DNA of 64,000 nt from Rikenellaceae bacterium (GTDB lineage Bacteria > Bacteroidota > Bacteroidia > Bacteroidales > UBA932): the NCBI GenBank assembly GCA_003542575.1, contig DPKJ01000002.1, forward strand, positions 1-64,000, given 5' to 3'. Under the pieces are notes generated by a model. That model saw only the letters and a program-made list of their open reading frames with translations. It was not told the DNA's origin and searched no databases. Each line of letters begins with the position of its first letter. Position 1 is the first letter of the stretch. Of the stretch, positions 7,579 through 16,745 are shown piece by piece. Both the position numbers and the translations under genes were made by a program.

Positions 7579-9093
7579 ATGACTAAAAAAAGCCGTTTTG
7601 CCCGTGTCTTAGACACAATTGAAGTGGTTGGAAACAGACTGCCTCATCCGGCCACCCTCTTTTTTATTATGGCAGTTCTGGTTGCATTGCTATCATGGCT
7701 TGCAGCCTCGTTTGATCTGCAGGCTGCACACCCTGCAACAGGAGAGATAATAAAGGTGAAAAACCTTTTAAGTGCAGATGGTATCAGATGGATCTACACC
7801 AATGTAGAGCACAACTTTGTGAAATTCCCCCCTCTGGGACTTGTACTTGTAATTATGATTGGTATAGGGGTTGCCGAGGGTTCGGGGCTCTTTACCGTAC
7901 TTGTAAGGCAGCTTGTTTTGGGTGCTCCAAAGAGTCTCATAACATCGGCCATAATTGTTGCGGGTATTTTCTCCCACCTTGCATCTGAGGTTGGATATGT
8001 AATACTAATTCCGCTTGGTGCCATGATTTTTCACGCTCTTGGCCGCCACCCGATGGCTGGTTTTGCCGCTGCGTTTGCAGGGGTAAGCGCGGGATTTGGC
8101 TCAAACTTTCTTATAGGCTCGGTTGATCCGATTTTGGCCGGTCTCTCTACCTCTGCTGCTCAGATTATTGATGCAGAGATGAACATTAACCCTATGGTAA
8201 ACTACTTTTTTATGGTGGTTAGTGCTGTGATGGTTACGATTGTGGGAACCTGGATTACTGAAAAAATTGTTGAACCCCGGCTGGGGAAATATACCGGCAC
8301 CGAGAAACCGCTTGAAATTGAGCAGATAACACCACTTGAAAGAAAAGGACTCAGATGGGCAGGTTACGGTACATTAATATTTATTGCCCTCATGGCGTGG
8401 ACAATTATACCTGAAAATGGTCTTCTTCGTGATCCTGAAACAGGAGGAATATTGCGCTCTCCTTTCTTTGCCGGTATTGTAGTAGGGCTTCTGCTACTCT
8501 TTTTCGTGCCGGGTCTTATTTACGGAATTATTGTGAAGACAATTAAGAGCGACAAAGATGTAGTAAAACATATGACCCACTCCATGAAGGGGTTGGGCGG
8601 TTATATTGTTCTTGTATTCTTTGCTGCACAGTTCATCTATTGGTTTAACTATTCAAATCTGGGTTTGGTTGTTGCAATTGATGGAGCTGAGTTTCTAAGC
8701 CATATAGGATTTACAGGCATTCCACTAATTATTGCCTTTGTAATTTTAGCAGCTTTCCTGAATATGTTTATGGGAAGCGCATCGGCAAAATGGGCAATCA
8801 TGGCTCCGGTATTCATACCTATGTTCATGATACTTGGATACCACCCCGGATTAACACAGGCAGCTTTCAGAATTGGAGACTCTGTTACCAATGTAATCAC
8901 CCCAATGATGAGCTACTTTGCCCTGATAGTTACTTATGCGCAAAAGTATGACGAGAAAAACGGTATAGGAACAATAATCTCGCTCATGATTCCATACACT
9001 ACAATCTTCATGATTGTGTGGGTTATCATGATGTCACTGTGGATATGGATTGGAATACCTGTTGGCTTTGATGGTCCTGTGTACCTTCCTTAA
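7579..9093 (+). CDS. AbgT family transporter
   Basis: A 504-residue membrane protein with about 12 helices, matching the AbgT family (E. coli AbgT takes up p-aminobenzoyl-glutamate; other members export sulfonamides by proton antiport). Family signs are the N-terminal NRLPHPATLFF, the AGVSAGFGSNFLIGSVDPILAGLS-type hairpin near 170-193 and GDSVTNVITPMMSYF near the C-terminus. It follows the secreted hydrolase by 24 bases and probably shares its transcript. The substrate is likely a small acylated amino acid or folate-related compound. The latter is inferred from the family only. Confidence 0.93.
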   Translation: MTKKSRFARVLDTIEVVGNRLPHPATLFFIMAVLVALLSWLAASFDLQAAHPATGEIIKVKNLLSADGIRWIYTNVEHNFVKFPPLGLVLVIMIGIGVAEGSGLFTVLVRQLVLGAPKSLITSAIIVAGIFSHLASEVGYVILIPLGAMIFHALGRHPMAGFAAAFAGVSAGFGSNFLIGSVDPILAGLSTSAAQIIDAEMNINPMVNYFFMVVSAVMVTIVGTWITEKIVEPRLGKYTGTEKPLEIEQITPLERKGLRWAGYGTLIFIALMAWTIIPENGLLRDPETGGILRSPFFAGIVVGLLLLFFVPGLIYGIIVKTIKSDKDVVKHMTHSMKGLGGYIVLVFFAAQFIYWFNYSNLGLVVAIDGAEFLSHIGFTGIPLIIAFVILAAFLNMFMGSASAKWAIMAPVFIPMFMILGYHPGLTQAAFRIGDSVTNVITPMMSYFALIVTYAQKYDEKNGIGTIISLMIPYTTIFMIVWVIMMSLWIWIGIPVGFDGPVYLP

Positions 9094-9098
9094 AGAAG

Positions 9099-9229
9099 AA
9101 TCTCCGCGCCAGTTTGTGGTAATATGCACATTATGAGCGCAATAAAAAAGAGCCGACTTTTATAACGAAAGTTGGCTTGTTTTTAAATATCTGTAATTCA
9201 AATGTATACCACAAACTGGCGCGGAGATT
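9099..9229. mobile_element. 131-bp palindromic MITE-like element
   Basis: Perfect 23-bp terminal inverted repeats (9099-9121 and 9207-9229, starting AATCTCCGCGCC) enclose 85 bases that themselves hold a hairpin terminator. The element starts six bases after the abgT-like stop. No target-site duplication and no coding capacity are seen. The arms are GC-rich compared with their surroundings. Alternatives are a REP/ERIC-like interspersed repeat or a single large RNA terminator stem. Only one copy is visible in this window. Confidence 0.5.
9151..9185 (+). terminator. Rho-independent terminator after AbgT gene
   Basis: AGCCGACTTT (9151-9160) pairs with AAAGTTGGCT (9168-9177), then TGTTTTT. It is nested in the centre of the 131-bp inverted repeat element. 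Confidence 0.7.
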
Positions 9230-9284
9230 AGTTTTTAGTTTTATATTTGTGTAGTTAAAAAACCTGAAAACAAAACCCTGAAAA

Positions 9285-10079
9285 ATGAAAAAACTCTTAA
9301 CAATCGTTCTTGTTTTGCTTGTTGCTGCTGCAGCATGTGCTCAGCAAGGCAAAAAGCCGGTAATCGGCATCTCTTCTACCTGGGGAGAAGGCACAGCAGT
9401 ATCTGCCCCTTTAACCTATGTTAAATCTGTACTTAGAGCCGGAGGAGTTCCGGTTGTTCTTCCCATTACGCATGATCCTGAAATTATGAGCAGAATGCTT
9501 GACGGTGTTGATGGCATTATTATGACAGGAGGCGAAGACATTGACCCTCTTAAGTGGTTTGGCGAGGAGCCTGTTCCCGGAATGGGTCAGATTGTTCCTG
9601 AGCGGGACTCTTTTGATATTGCTCTTATCAGAATGGCAATAGAGAGGAATATTCCATTACTTGGTATATGCAGAGGCCATCAGCTGCTTAATGTTGCTTT
9701 TGGAGGCTCACTGTATCAGGATATTCCATCTCAGGTTAGAGGTTCAAATGTAAAGCACAGCCAAAGAGCCCCTACCTATTACGGAACTCACACGATTGAT
9801 ATTGAGAAAGGCTCATTGCTTAACAAGCAAATTGGACTTGAGGTAGTAGCTGTTAATTCATATCACCACCAGGCAGTAAAGGATGTTGCTCCCGGATACA
9901 AGGTTACCGCACGCTCAAAGGACGGTATTGTGGAGGCAATTGAAAAAATTGGCTCAACAAAGGTCTTTGGAGTACAATTTCATCCCGAAGGATTTACTGC
10001 AAATAACGTTGATACCTTCCTGGGCATCTTCCAGCACTTGATTAAGGAGGCAAAAACCTATAGCGCAGCTAAGAGATAG
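9285..10079 (+). CDS. Secreted gamma-glutamyl-gamma-aminobutyrate hydrolase family protein (PuuD-like)
   Basis: A 264-residue class I glutamine amidotransferase-type hydrolase. The catalytic triad is visible: C129 in GICRGHQ, H233 and E235 in QFHPEG. TGGEDIDP at 81-88 is the family oxyanion-side motif. Unlike E. coli PuuD it begins with a signal peptide (MKKLLTIVLVLLVAAAACAQ), so it works in the periplasm. There it probably cleaves gamma-glutamyl amides or peptides. C18 before AQ could also suggest lipidation, though the sequence AAAC-A is ambiguous. It is transcribed alone, between two terminators. Confidence 0.9.
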   Translation: MKKLLTIVLVLLVAAAACAQQGKKPVIGISSTWGEGTAVSAPLTYVKSVLRAGGVPVVLPITHDPEIMSRMLDGVDGIIMTGGEDIDPLKWFGEEPVPGMGQIVPERDSFDIALIRMAIERNIPLLGICRGHQLLNVAFGGSLYQDIPSQVRGSNVKHSQRAPTYYGTHTIDIEKGSLLNKQIGLEVVAVNSYHHQAVKDVAPGYKVTARSKDGIVEAIEKIGSTKVFGVQFHPEGFTANNVDTFLGIFQHLIKEAKTYSAAKR

Positions 10080-10100
10080 AACACATTACATATTGTAACC

Positions 10101-10136
10101 AAAAAGGAGTTTCATTTACAATGGAACTCCTTTTTT
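10101..10136 (+). terminator. Terminator after PuuD-like gene
   Basis: AAAAAGGAGTT-type arm (10101-10111) pairs with AACTCCTTTTTT (10125-10136); inner CAT and ATG also pair. The T-run continues downstream. Confidence 0.75.
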
Positions 10137-10140
10137 CTTT

Positions 10141-10175
10141 GTTACACTATAATTTTGGAATGTTACATAATTCAC
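10141..10175. promoter_or_regulatory. Candidate AraC-type direct-repeat operator, site A
   Basis: GTTACAC at 10141 and GTTACAT at 10162 are direct half-sites 21 bp apart, followed by AATTCAC. The 35 bases match site B (20050-20084) at 28 positions and share the second half-site with site C (16746-16780). The site lies about 117 bases upstream of the barrel gene at 10292. A TAATTTTG -7-like box lies between the half-sites on the plus strand. Confidence 0.5.
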
Positions 10176-10291
10176 AGATTCGGTAATTTTATAAGGTTTA
10201 GCGGACTTTATTGGTTATCTTACATCAGGAGAAAAAGTGGAAATCGGGAACCACAATAAAATCCCGGATTTTAAACTATTATTTATCAATT

Positions 10292-10762
10292 ATGAAAAAA
10301 ATTTTATTAACCACAGCAGTTTTCTTTTGCTTAATATCCTTTGCAACAGCACAGGATTACAACACAGGAATCGGATTTCGTGGTGGTTTTACGAACGGGC
10401 TAACTGTAAAGCATTTTATTAGTCAGAAAGCTGCCCTTGAGGGAATTCTCTCAACAAGATGGGGAGGTTTTGAAATAACAGGACTGTATGAAATACATAA
10501 CAGGGCTTTTAATGTAGATCGTTTAAATTGGTATTTTGGATTTGGTGCTCACGTAGGCTTCTGGCAAGGAAATAAAACGAAATGGGCTACTGAAGACAGA
10601 GCTTATACAGTAGGGGGTCTTGACGGAATATTAGGTCTGGAATACAATTTTAAGGCAATACCTTTTAATTTAAGTATTGACTGGAAACCTCAGTTTAACT
10701 TTTTTGGTTATTCAGGATTCTGGGGTGACGGCGGTGCACTCTCTATAAGGTATATTTTTTAA
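10292..10762 (+). CDS. Small outer-membrane beta-barrel-like protein
   Basis: 156 residues from MKKILLTTAVFF, with a signal peptide cut near FATAQ. The frame stays open 27 codons further upstream but the signal peptide sets the start at 10292. The mature part has alternating aromatic and small residues, typical of an eight-strand barrel or OmpW/PorT-like fold (GFRGGFTNGLTVKHF, WYFGFGAHVGFW, SLSIRYIF), and ends in F as many outer membrane proteins do. Site A of the shared direct-repeat element is upstream, linking it to the AraC/adhesin block. Exact function unknown. Confidence 0.75.
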   Translation: MKKILLTTAVFFCLISFATAQDYNTGIGFRGGFTNGLTVKHFISQKAALEGILSTRWGGFEITGLYEIHNRAFNVDRLNWYFGFGAHVGFWQGNKTKWATEDRAYTVGGLDGILGLEYNFKAIPFNLSIDWKPQFNFFGYSGFWGDGGALSIRYIF

Positions 10763-10785
10763 GGGGAGCCATTAAAAATTAAAGA

Positions 10786-10824
10786 AGAGACCAAATAAAA
10801 GTAATTTTATTTGGTCTCTTTTTA
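10786..10824 (+). terminator. Strong terminator between convergent genes
   Basis: A 15-bp perfect stem: the arm at 10786-10800 (AGAGACCAAATAAAA) pairs with 10805-10819 around a GTAA loop, followed by TTTTT. It serves the barrel gene and may act in both directions for the minus-strand lipoprotein gene at 10846. Confidence 0.85.
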
Positions 10825-10845
10825 TTAATTATATTGAGCTAACAG

Positions 10846-11244
10846 TTACCTCTTCTTATTATTTCTGTCACTATTGTTTCGATTATTGTTGCTCTTGGTG
10901 AAACTCTTAATGCTCTTTTCTACTTTTCTCATGTCACGGTTGAACTCACGTTTAAAAGAATCCCATTCATTACGACTGTTCCCTTTGAACGAATCCAGTC
11001 TCTTTTTCATGTTATTGTTTCTTGTCTCAATAACGTAAATTCTCTCTCTGTGCCTTGAATCTTTTAATTCATTGATTCGTCTTTCGTTATAGCTCAATCT
11101 GTTATTATAGTCCCGTCTGTAATCACGTTCCCATTGTGACATATTGTTCTGCCTGCTCCTTGATGATACTCCGCACCCTGATAGTGCAGTAAATAGAATA
11201 ATTACAATTATTCCGGAGTAAATAAAGAATGATTTTTTAAACAT
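10846..11244 (-). CDS. Hypothetical lipoprotein rich in Arg, Asn and Lys
   Basis: 132 residues with a lipobox (LSGC, Cys at 24), so probably anchored in the envelope. The mature part is a highly charged, likely helical or coiled segment (RRDYNNRLSYNERRINELKDSRHRERIYVIETRNNNMKKRL broken by polar runs), ending in an Asn/Arg/Lys tail. No family recognised. It starts one base after the stop of the 11246-11671 gene, so the two are one transcript and probably work together. Confidence 0.6.
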   Translation of the reverse strand: MFKKSFFIYSGIIVIILFTALSGCGVSSRSRQNNMSQWERDYRRDYNNRLSYNERRINELKDSRHRERIYVIETRNNNMKKRLDSFKGNSRNEWDSFKREFNRDMRKVEKSIKSFTKSNNNRNNSDRNNKKR

Positions 11245-11245
11245 T

Positions 11246-11671
11246 TTAAAAATTACTTGTTGTTAGTATTGTCTCAGAATATGTGTATTGAATAGATGCA
11301 TCATTCTCTGCGGTAATAAATATCTTTGTTGGTTTTGCCGAAGATACAGACTGAAATGATGCTTTCAGTTTAGATGACATAAATGTAGTTGCAGCTTCTA
11401 TTTTCCCTAAGTTCTGGGGCTGATTGTTTTCTGTAACCATCCATACAAGATACATCTCTCTTGGAGGTGTGAGCCTTTGTGGCTCTGCCAGATTATTTAT
11501 AAGAACTTTTATCTGATAGTTTTTATTACTGTCCTTTTTTACTTTTACAACGCCATTTGCTGCCGGTACAACCGCTGAGCTTAAGAATTTTACCCTTTGG
11601 GCACATGCTGTCATTGGTAACATAAATATTACAACTGTAATAAATAATACTATTTTATTTAGTCTTTTCAT
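11246..11671 (-). CDS. Exported protein resembling the RskA anti-sigma extracytoplasmic domain
   Basis: 141 residues with a signal peptide (MKRLNKIVLFITVVIFMLPMTACA; MTAC may be a lipobox). The body has the pattern of the outside domain of anti-sigma-K/RskA proteins: PPREMYLVWMVTENNQPQNLGKI near 76-98 and KPTKIFITAEND near 120-131. The cytoplasmic sigma-binding and zinc-finger parts are missing, so it cannot be an anti-sigma factor by itself. It precedes the lipoprotein gene with one base between. The function is inferred only as an envelope protein. Confidence 0.6.
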   Translation of the reverse strand: MKRLNKIVLFITVVIFMLPMTACAQRVKFLSSAVVPAANGVVKVKKDSNKNYQIKVLINNLAEPQRLTPPREMYLVWMVTENNQPQNLGKIEAATTFMSSKLKASFQSVSSAKPTKIFITAENDASIQYTYSETILTTSNF

Positions 11672-11714
11672 TTGTGATTGGTTTTATATTAAATAATTAA
11701 GTGTTTTAAATAAA

Positions 11715-11750
11715 AAAGACCGCTGGAGATATATCTCTTCAGCGGTCTTT
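11715..11750 (-). terminator. Terminator after OmpA-family gene
   Basis: AAAGACCGCTG (11715-11725) pairs with CAGCGGTCTTT (11740-11750), with further pairing inside. On the minus strand the stem is followed by a T-rich tract, right after the stop at 11760. Confidence 0.8.
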
Positions 11751-11759
11751 AAGATGCTG

Positions 11760-13697
11760 TTAGTAAGGAATTACATCAATAATAACTGTTCTGTTGTAGA
11801 ACCTCTCTTCAGGAAGCTTATTCTCAAAAGGTGCATAATGTTTGTCAGATCCAAAGCCATAAGCTTCAAATTTAACACCGGTTGTACCGAGATTTTTAAG
11901 CGCTTGTTCTAAAATTCTCTTAACATCCTGAGCTCTCTGTTCAGAAAGATTTACATTGTACTCGTCATCACCTATAATGTCGGTGTGTCCGTGAATTATT
12001 ACTGTACCATTATTCTTTACCAATGGAGCAACAACATCTGTAAGGAACTTGTCATAGGAAGCAACTGTTTTCGGTTGATCAAAATCAAAAAGGATACTAA
12101 AACGGTAACCTCCTTCTACAGGAGCCTCACTACGTGAAAGTTTAAAGGTGCTCTCCTTGCGGATAACTGATCCGTCTTCGGCTTTACCAACCATAACGGC
12201 CTTGAATGATCCGCTTTTACGATCCTTAAGGATTGCATTGCCGGAAACACTCTCTTTGTTTTTTGTGAACGGGCCGTAATGTTGAACAATACCTGATTCA
12301 TCTGATACCTCAAGATTCCAACTCTTTATTGGAGATTTGCTTCCATCTTCTGTTATAAAATAGATGCGACTATCCAAAGGGTCTTGCTGAACTGCCGTAA
12401 TTTGCAGTGGGGCAAGCAGGTCTCCTGATTTGCTTACAATATCAACACGCCTGTCACCTTCGCGAAGAAGTGTAAGGAACTTAGTTCCGCCTGGTTGTTC
12501 AGATGGATTTATTGGTTGGTTTCTTCCCTCTGTTTTTATTCTTAGAGGGCTAATATCAAATACATTAACCAGATATTTTTTAACAGATTCTGCATAACTC
12601 AGGCCCAGGGCTGAACCGTTTCCGGCTGATGCGCCAATAAGTGTAACATCAAGGTTTTTATTGTCTCTCATTCTGTTTCCAAGAATGTTCAGGATATTGT
12701 TATAGGCTGTAAGTTGTCTTTTAGACCTGTGACTGATATCCTTAGGTTCTGGTTCCTGAAACTGTGCAATTTTAAACTTTAAGGCATCTGCCTTATTGAG
12801 TTTTATATATCTTGATGGAATCTCTGTAGATCCCTCTTCAAAAAACACATAGTTTCTGAGTGGAAATGTCTCCTTTACAACCCTCTCGGTTGGAATTACA
12901 ACAGGTACTTGTACAGAGAATTTTGCTTCCTTTTCAACTACCGGAGCAACCGGTGCTACCGGAGGATAGTAGTAAACAGGGGCTTCCTGTGCCTTTGCAA
13001 CTGCTTTTGTTTTACCAAATTTGATTGCCATACCTACTCTGAGTGTAGAAATATCCCAACTCTCTATATCACGGGGATTCTGCCCGAAATATGGTTTAAA
13101 CATAACAAACGGAGACAGGTTTACCTGAGTAAGGCTGTTAACCGAAGCCAATGGTATTTCATAACCTATACCTACGTGTGTAGACCAACTGTTCTGGCGT
13201 ATGTTGCTAAATTCTGAATGTACAGTTGGTTGAAGATCTTGTTCATAAATGAACTTGAATCCCAGATTGTAGCTGTAGCCGGCACCAAAAAACACATAGA
13301 AATTTGATGCAAACGGAGCAATTCTAATACTTGGATCAATCGAAAAATAACTAATCTTAGAGTATAGATCTGCCGGACAGTTACATGGAGCCATTACCTG
13401 GTTGAACTTACCCTGTCTTGAATCATAACCTAGATTCAACATAAATCCCAAAACCGGAGTTGGTCTGTATTCAGCAAAGAATGAGACATAATGTCCAACA
13501 CCAAAGCCGTTGTGAAAAGCCGATTGGGCATATACATTCGGATTCAACATTTGAGTCGTTCCGGTATAGGAGTTTAAGTTTGCAGCACCTGAAAAACCTA
13601 GCCATACTTTTGGCTGAGGTCTTACACCCTCCTGTGCCAGTGATGAAGCAGCAATTCCTGCAATCATCGCTATTACTATAAATATTTTGCGTAACAT
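11760..13697 (-). CDS. OmpA family outer membrane protein
   Basis: 645 residues with signal peptide (MLRKIFIVIAMIAGIAASSLAQ). Residues 25-220 form a barrel-like section, followed by a proline-rich stretch (YYYPPVAPVAPVVEKE). A middle region contains one OmpA-like repeat (LIGASAGNGSALGLSYAESVKKYLV), and the C-terminal OmpA peptidoglycan-binding domain (about 525-640) includes IHGHTDIIGDDEYNVNLSEQRA. It therefore ties the outer membrane to the cell wall. It lies 34 bases after the DUF3494 adhesin gene on the same strand, and the pair is probably co-expressed. Length is greater than simple OmpA because of the middle region. Confidence 0.92.
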   Translation of the reverse strand: MLRKIFIVIAMIAGIAASSLAQEGVRPQPKVWLGFSGAANLNSYTGTTQMLNPNVYAQSAFHNGFGVGHYVSFFAEYRPTPVLGFMLNLGYDSRQGKFNQVMAPCNCPADLYSKISYFSIDPSIRIAPFASNFYVFFGAGYSYNLGFKFIYEQDLQPTVHSEFSNIRQNSWSTHVGIGYEIPLASVNSLTQVNLSPFVMFKPYFGQNPRDIESWDISTLRVGMAIKFGKTKAVAKAQEAPVYYYPPVAPVAPVVEKEAKFSVQVPVVIPTERVVKETFPLRNYVFFEEGSTEIPSRYIKLNKADALKFKIAQFQEPEPKDISHRSKRQLTAYNNILNILGNRMRDNKNLDVTLIGASAGNGSALGLSYAESVKKYLVNVFDISPLRIKTEGRNQPINPSEQPGGTKFLTLLREGDRRVDIVSKSGDLLAPLQITAVQQDPLDSRIYFITEDGSKSPIKSWNLEVSDESGIVQHYGPFTKNKESVSGNAILKDRKSGSFKAVMVGKAEDGSVIRKESTFKLSRSEAPVEGGYRFSILFDFDQPKTVASYDKFLTDVVAPLVKNNGTVIIHGHTDIIGDDEYNVNLSEQRAQDVKRILEQALKNLGTTGVKFEAYGFGSDKHYAPFENKLPEERFYNRTVIIDVIPY

Positions 13698-13731
13698 AAA
13701 AATTTCAATTAAAAGTTTATTTCTGTTTAAA

Positions 13732-16689
13732 TTATGGTCTGTTTACAATACTTGCATCAAGTGATACAGCTGCAATTTGAGTAAGTGCTCTTCCGTTTAG
13801 AACGGCACCTGTCTCAAGTGTTATTGACTGGTCGGCAAGGATATTACCATAGAAAATTGAATTGGTTCCCAGCGTTGCAGATGTACCTACAATCCAGTAT
13901 ATATTTTTAGCCAGAGCTCCTCCGCTTAGTACAACCTGTGTACCTGCCAGAGATGTCAAGGTAGAACCCATTTTAAATATAAAGGTTGCATTGGCATCAC
14001 CTTGTGCATCAAGCCATACTGTGCCACTTGATAGTAGGACAGATGTTGAATTTACATACAGACCAGGAGTAAGCGTTAGTCCGCTTAGGTCTCCAGGAAG
14101 ACTTATTGCACTTGTTGACCTGGATTGTCCATCCAGAAAAGCAGTAGTTAAGTCAAGTTTAGCCTGTGCAGCAGCTGCATTAGCCGCATTTGTAACGCCG
14201 TTAACAATTCCCGGAGGAAAACCGTTTATTGTTCCGGTTGGACTAGTGCCCATATCTCCGTTAACAATTGTCGGACCGGTACTAGAAATCCCTGAACCTG
14301 CCAGAACTGCATAGCTCTCGGCTGTTCTAAGATCAATACCACCCGGGCCTGCCGGAATATTTGTTGTAAATTCCCATTCATAATTACTTATGAGTGTGTT
14401 GCCGGCAATATCTTTTGCACCTGTAGTTACAGTTGCACGATATGTAGTTCCAGACAACAGATCAACATTTGGATTAAATGTTGCCATAAGTCCGCTATAT
14501 GTAACGACTCCCGGAACAAGCACCAACCCATTTTTCAATGTGAAGGTCAGGGTGTTGATTGATGATATGTCCATCAATTCACTGAATGTTGCTGTAACGT
14601 TGGTATTGAGTGATACATTAACTGCGTTTGACAATGGAGATGTTAAAATAACCGTTGGTCTTGTTACGTCAGGTGCACTTCCTGTTGTAAAACTCCATGT
14701 GTAGTTGGATGCCATTGCATTACCTGTCGCATCTTTTACTGTATTTGTTATTGTGCAGGTATAGACGGTATTAGGGTCAAGGTTGGCACTTGGCACAAAC
14801 GAGCCTTTCATTCCAAAATAGGTTACGACACCTGCAATACTAACGGCTCCCTTTTGAACAACAAAACTTGCGTTGTTAAATGTTGAAGGATCCATTGCTT
14901 TACTGAAGGTTGCAGAAATAACTTTATCAAGGGCAACATTGGTTGCCAGGTTTAAAGGATCTGTTGATACCACAACCGGTAATGCACCTGTTGTAAATAC
15001 CCATGTATAGTTATTGGCAAGGTTGTTCCCTGTCAGATCCTGAACACCTGATGTAATTGTTCCGGTATATAGTGTGCCCGGTAAAAGATTAGCTGCCGGT
15101 GTAAATGTTGCTACGTTACCAAAATAGGTTATAGTACCTGCTACAGGAATTGAGCCTTGTTTTATTGTGACTGTAGTTCCGTTAATTGTGGCAGGATCCA
15201 TTGCTTTACTGAATGTGGCTGTTATAATTTTACTTATAGGCACATTCACAGCATTGTTAACCGGGTCTGTTGATATAACTACCGGAACCGCACCGGTTGT
15301 AAAACTCCAGGTGTAGTTGGCTGCTAAATGATTGCCTGCCAAATCTTTTGCTCCTGTTGTTATTGTACCTGTATAAAGAGTACCGGGAGAAAGAGCTACA
15401 CTAGGTGTAAATGTTACAACGTTGCCAAAATAGGTTACTATTCCGGGTATTGAAGTGGTTCCCTGCTTAATGGTAACTGTAGTAGTATTAAGTGATAATG
15501 GATCCATTGCAGTGTTAAAGGTTGCAGAAATCCTTTTATCAAGTTCTACATTAACGGCTTCGTTAAGAGGGTCTGTAGATACAACAAACGGTAAGGTGCC
15601 GGTTGTGAAGGTCCAGATGTAATTTGTCAACATTGGATTTCCTAAGGCATCCTTGGCTCCTATCGTAATTGTACCTGTATATAAGGTATTGGCAGTAAAA
15701 CCACCTGTAGGAGTAAAGGTTGCAACATTACCTGAGTATGTAACCAGGCCTGCAATTGCATTAGTCCCTTGTTTAATAAGGACTGTTGATGTGTTTATAG
15801 TTGCGGGATCCATCTGTTTATTGAAGGTTATTGAGACAACCTTGGCAAGCGGAACATTTATCTCTCCATTTGCAGGGTCTGTTTGAATAACAGAAGGAAC
15901 GTTACCTGTGTTAAAACTCCACACATAATTACTTAGCAAACTATTGCCCAAAACATCTTTAGCTCCGGTGGTAATTGTTCCGGTATAAACTGTGTTTGGA
16001 GAAAGGTTTGCAGAAGGTGTAAATACAGCAGTATTTCCGGAGTAAGTAACCACACCGGGTATTGTTGTTAAGCCTTGCTTAAGGGTAAATGTTTCGGAGT
16101 TAATTGTCGCAAGATTCATCGGCTTGCTGAACAATGCTGAGATAACCTTGCTCAGAGGAACTCCGGAGGCTCCGTTTGCAGGATCGGTAGAGACAACCAA
16201 TGGTGCACTACCGGTTGTAAAGGTCCAGATATAGTCCTCTACAAGTGCGTTTTTCGCGGGATCTTTTGCCCCTTTTGTAACGATTGCTGTGTATGTTGTA
16301 TTTGAAGATAAGACAACGGCAGGAATAAAAGTAGCAATCAGCCCTGAATATGTAACTGTTCCGGGTACAACTGTACTTCCTTGTTTGAGCATGAATGTAT
16401 TGGTGTTAATTGTAGAACCATCCATTGGCTTATTGAATGTAGCCGATATCTGTTTGTTTAGAAGAACATCAGATGCTCCACCGGCAGGATCAGTAGAAAC
16501 GACTTCCGGACAAATGCTTTTTGTCTCTCCCGTGAAATCGTCCTTGCTGCATTGCCACATGAAAACACTTAGTAGAAGTGTGACGATCCAGAATTTGATG
16601 TGAATTCTATCTTTAAGTTTTTTCCCCTGGTTACCCCAGTTCTTGGTGATCTTAAAGTTCTCATCTCTTAAATTTTGCTTTGTAATCAT
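13732..16689 (-). CDS. Surface protein with seven Ig-like (SbsA/Big_5) repeats and a DUF3494 ice-binding-like domain
   Basis: 985 residues from ATG 16689. A long charged N-terminus is followed by a hydrophobic run ending in VFMWQC, a lipobox near residue 46. Seven tandem Ig-like domains of about 100-110 residues follow, each opening with a P-x-V-x-x-TDP-x-N-x-A-x-x-V pattern and a TFxxxMD motif and closing with YxWxFTTG. The last 200 residues are DUF3494 (AESYAVLAGSGISSTGPT, GDMGTSPTG, LDLTTAF), the beta-helix fold of ice-binding proteins that also occurs as an adhesin in non-cold bacteria. Probably displayed on the surface by lipid anchor. Site C of the shared operator lies just upstream. 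Whether it binds ice or another surface cannot be told. Confidence 0.9.
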   Translation of the reverse strand: MITKQNLRDENFKITKNWGNQGKKLKDRIHIKFWIVTLLLSVFMWQCSKDDFTGETKSICPEVVSTDPAGGASDVLLNKQISATFNKPMDGSTINTNTFMLKQGSTVVPGTVTYSGLIATFIPAVVLSSNTTYTAIVTKGAKDPAKNALVEDYIWTFTTGSAPLVVSTDPANGASGVPLSKVISALFSKPMNLATINSETFTLKQGLTTIPGVVTYSGNTAVFTPSANLSPNTVYTGTITTGAKDVLGNSLLSNYVWSFNTGNVPSVIQTDPANGEINVPLAKVVSITFNKQMDPATINTSTVLIKQGTNAIAGLVTYSGNVATFTPTGGFTANTLYTGTITIGAKDALGNPMLTNYIWTFTTGTLPFVVSTDPLNEAVNVELDKRISATFNTAMDPLSLNTTTVTIKQGTTSIPGIVTYFGNVVTFTPSVALSPGTLYTGTITTGAKDLAGNHLAANYTWSFTTGAVPVVISTDPVNNAVNVPISKIITATFSKAMDPATINGTTVTIKQGSIPVAGTITYFGNVATFTPAANLLPGTLYTGTITSGVQDLTGNNLANNYTWVFTTGALPVVVSTDPLNLATNVALDKVISATFSKAMDPSTFNNASFVVQKGAVSIAGVVTYFGMKGSFVPSANLDPNTVYTCTITNTVKDATGNAMASNYTWSFTTGSAPDVTRPTVILTSPLSNAVNVSLNTNVTATFSELMDISSINTLTFTLKNGLVLVPGVVTYSGLMATFNPNVDLLSGTTYRATVTTGAKDIAGNTLISNYEWEFTTNIPAGPGGIDLRTAESYAVLAGSGISSTGPTIVNGDMGTSPTGTINGFPPGIVNGVTNAANAAAAQAKLDLTTAFLDGQSRSTSAISLPGDLSGLTLTPGLYVNSTSVLLSSGTVWLDAQGDANATFIFKMGSTLTSLAGTQVVLSGGALAKNIYWIVGTSATLGTNSIFYGNILADQSITLETGAVLNGRALTQIAAVSLDASIVNRP

Positions 16690-16745
16690 TTTAAAAAAAG
16701 TTTTAGTGATATATCTGTAAGGTGGCACTATTCAGACATAAAACC

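Noticed and set aside
14740..16510. Periodic DNA repeats that might be taken for a CRISPR or satellite array
   Set aside because: The period is about 310-330 bases and matches the encoded Ig domains; there are no short identical repeats with unique spacers.
13862..16603. Several long plus-strand frames of 75-150 codons
   Set aside because: They lie opposite the repetitive Ig domains and repeat in register with them, so they are shadows of the adhesin gene.
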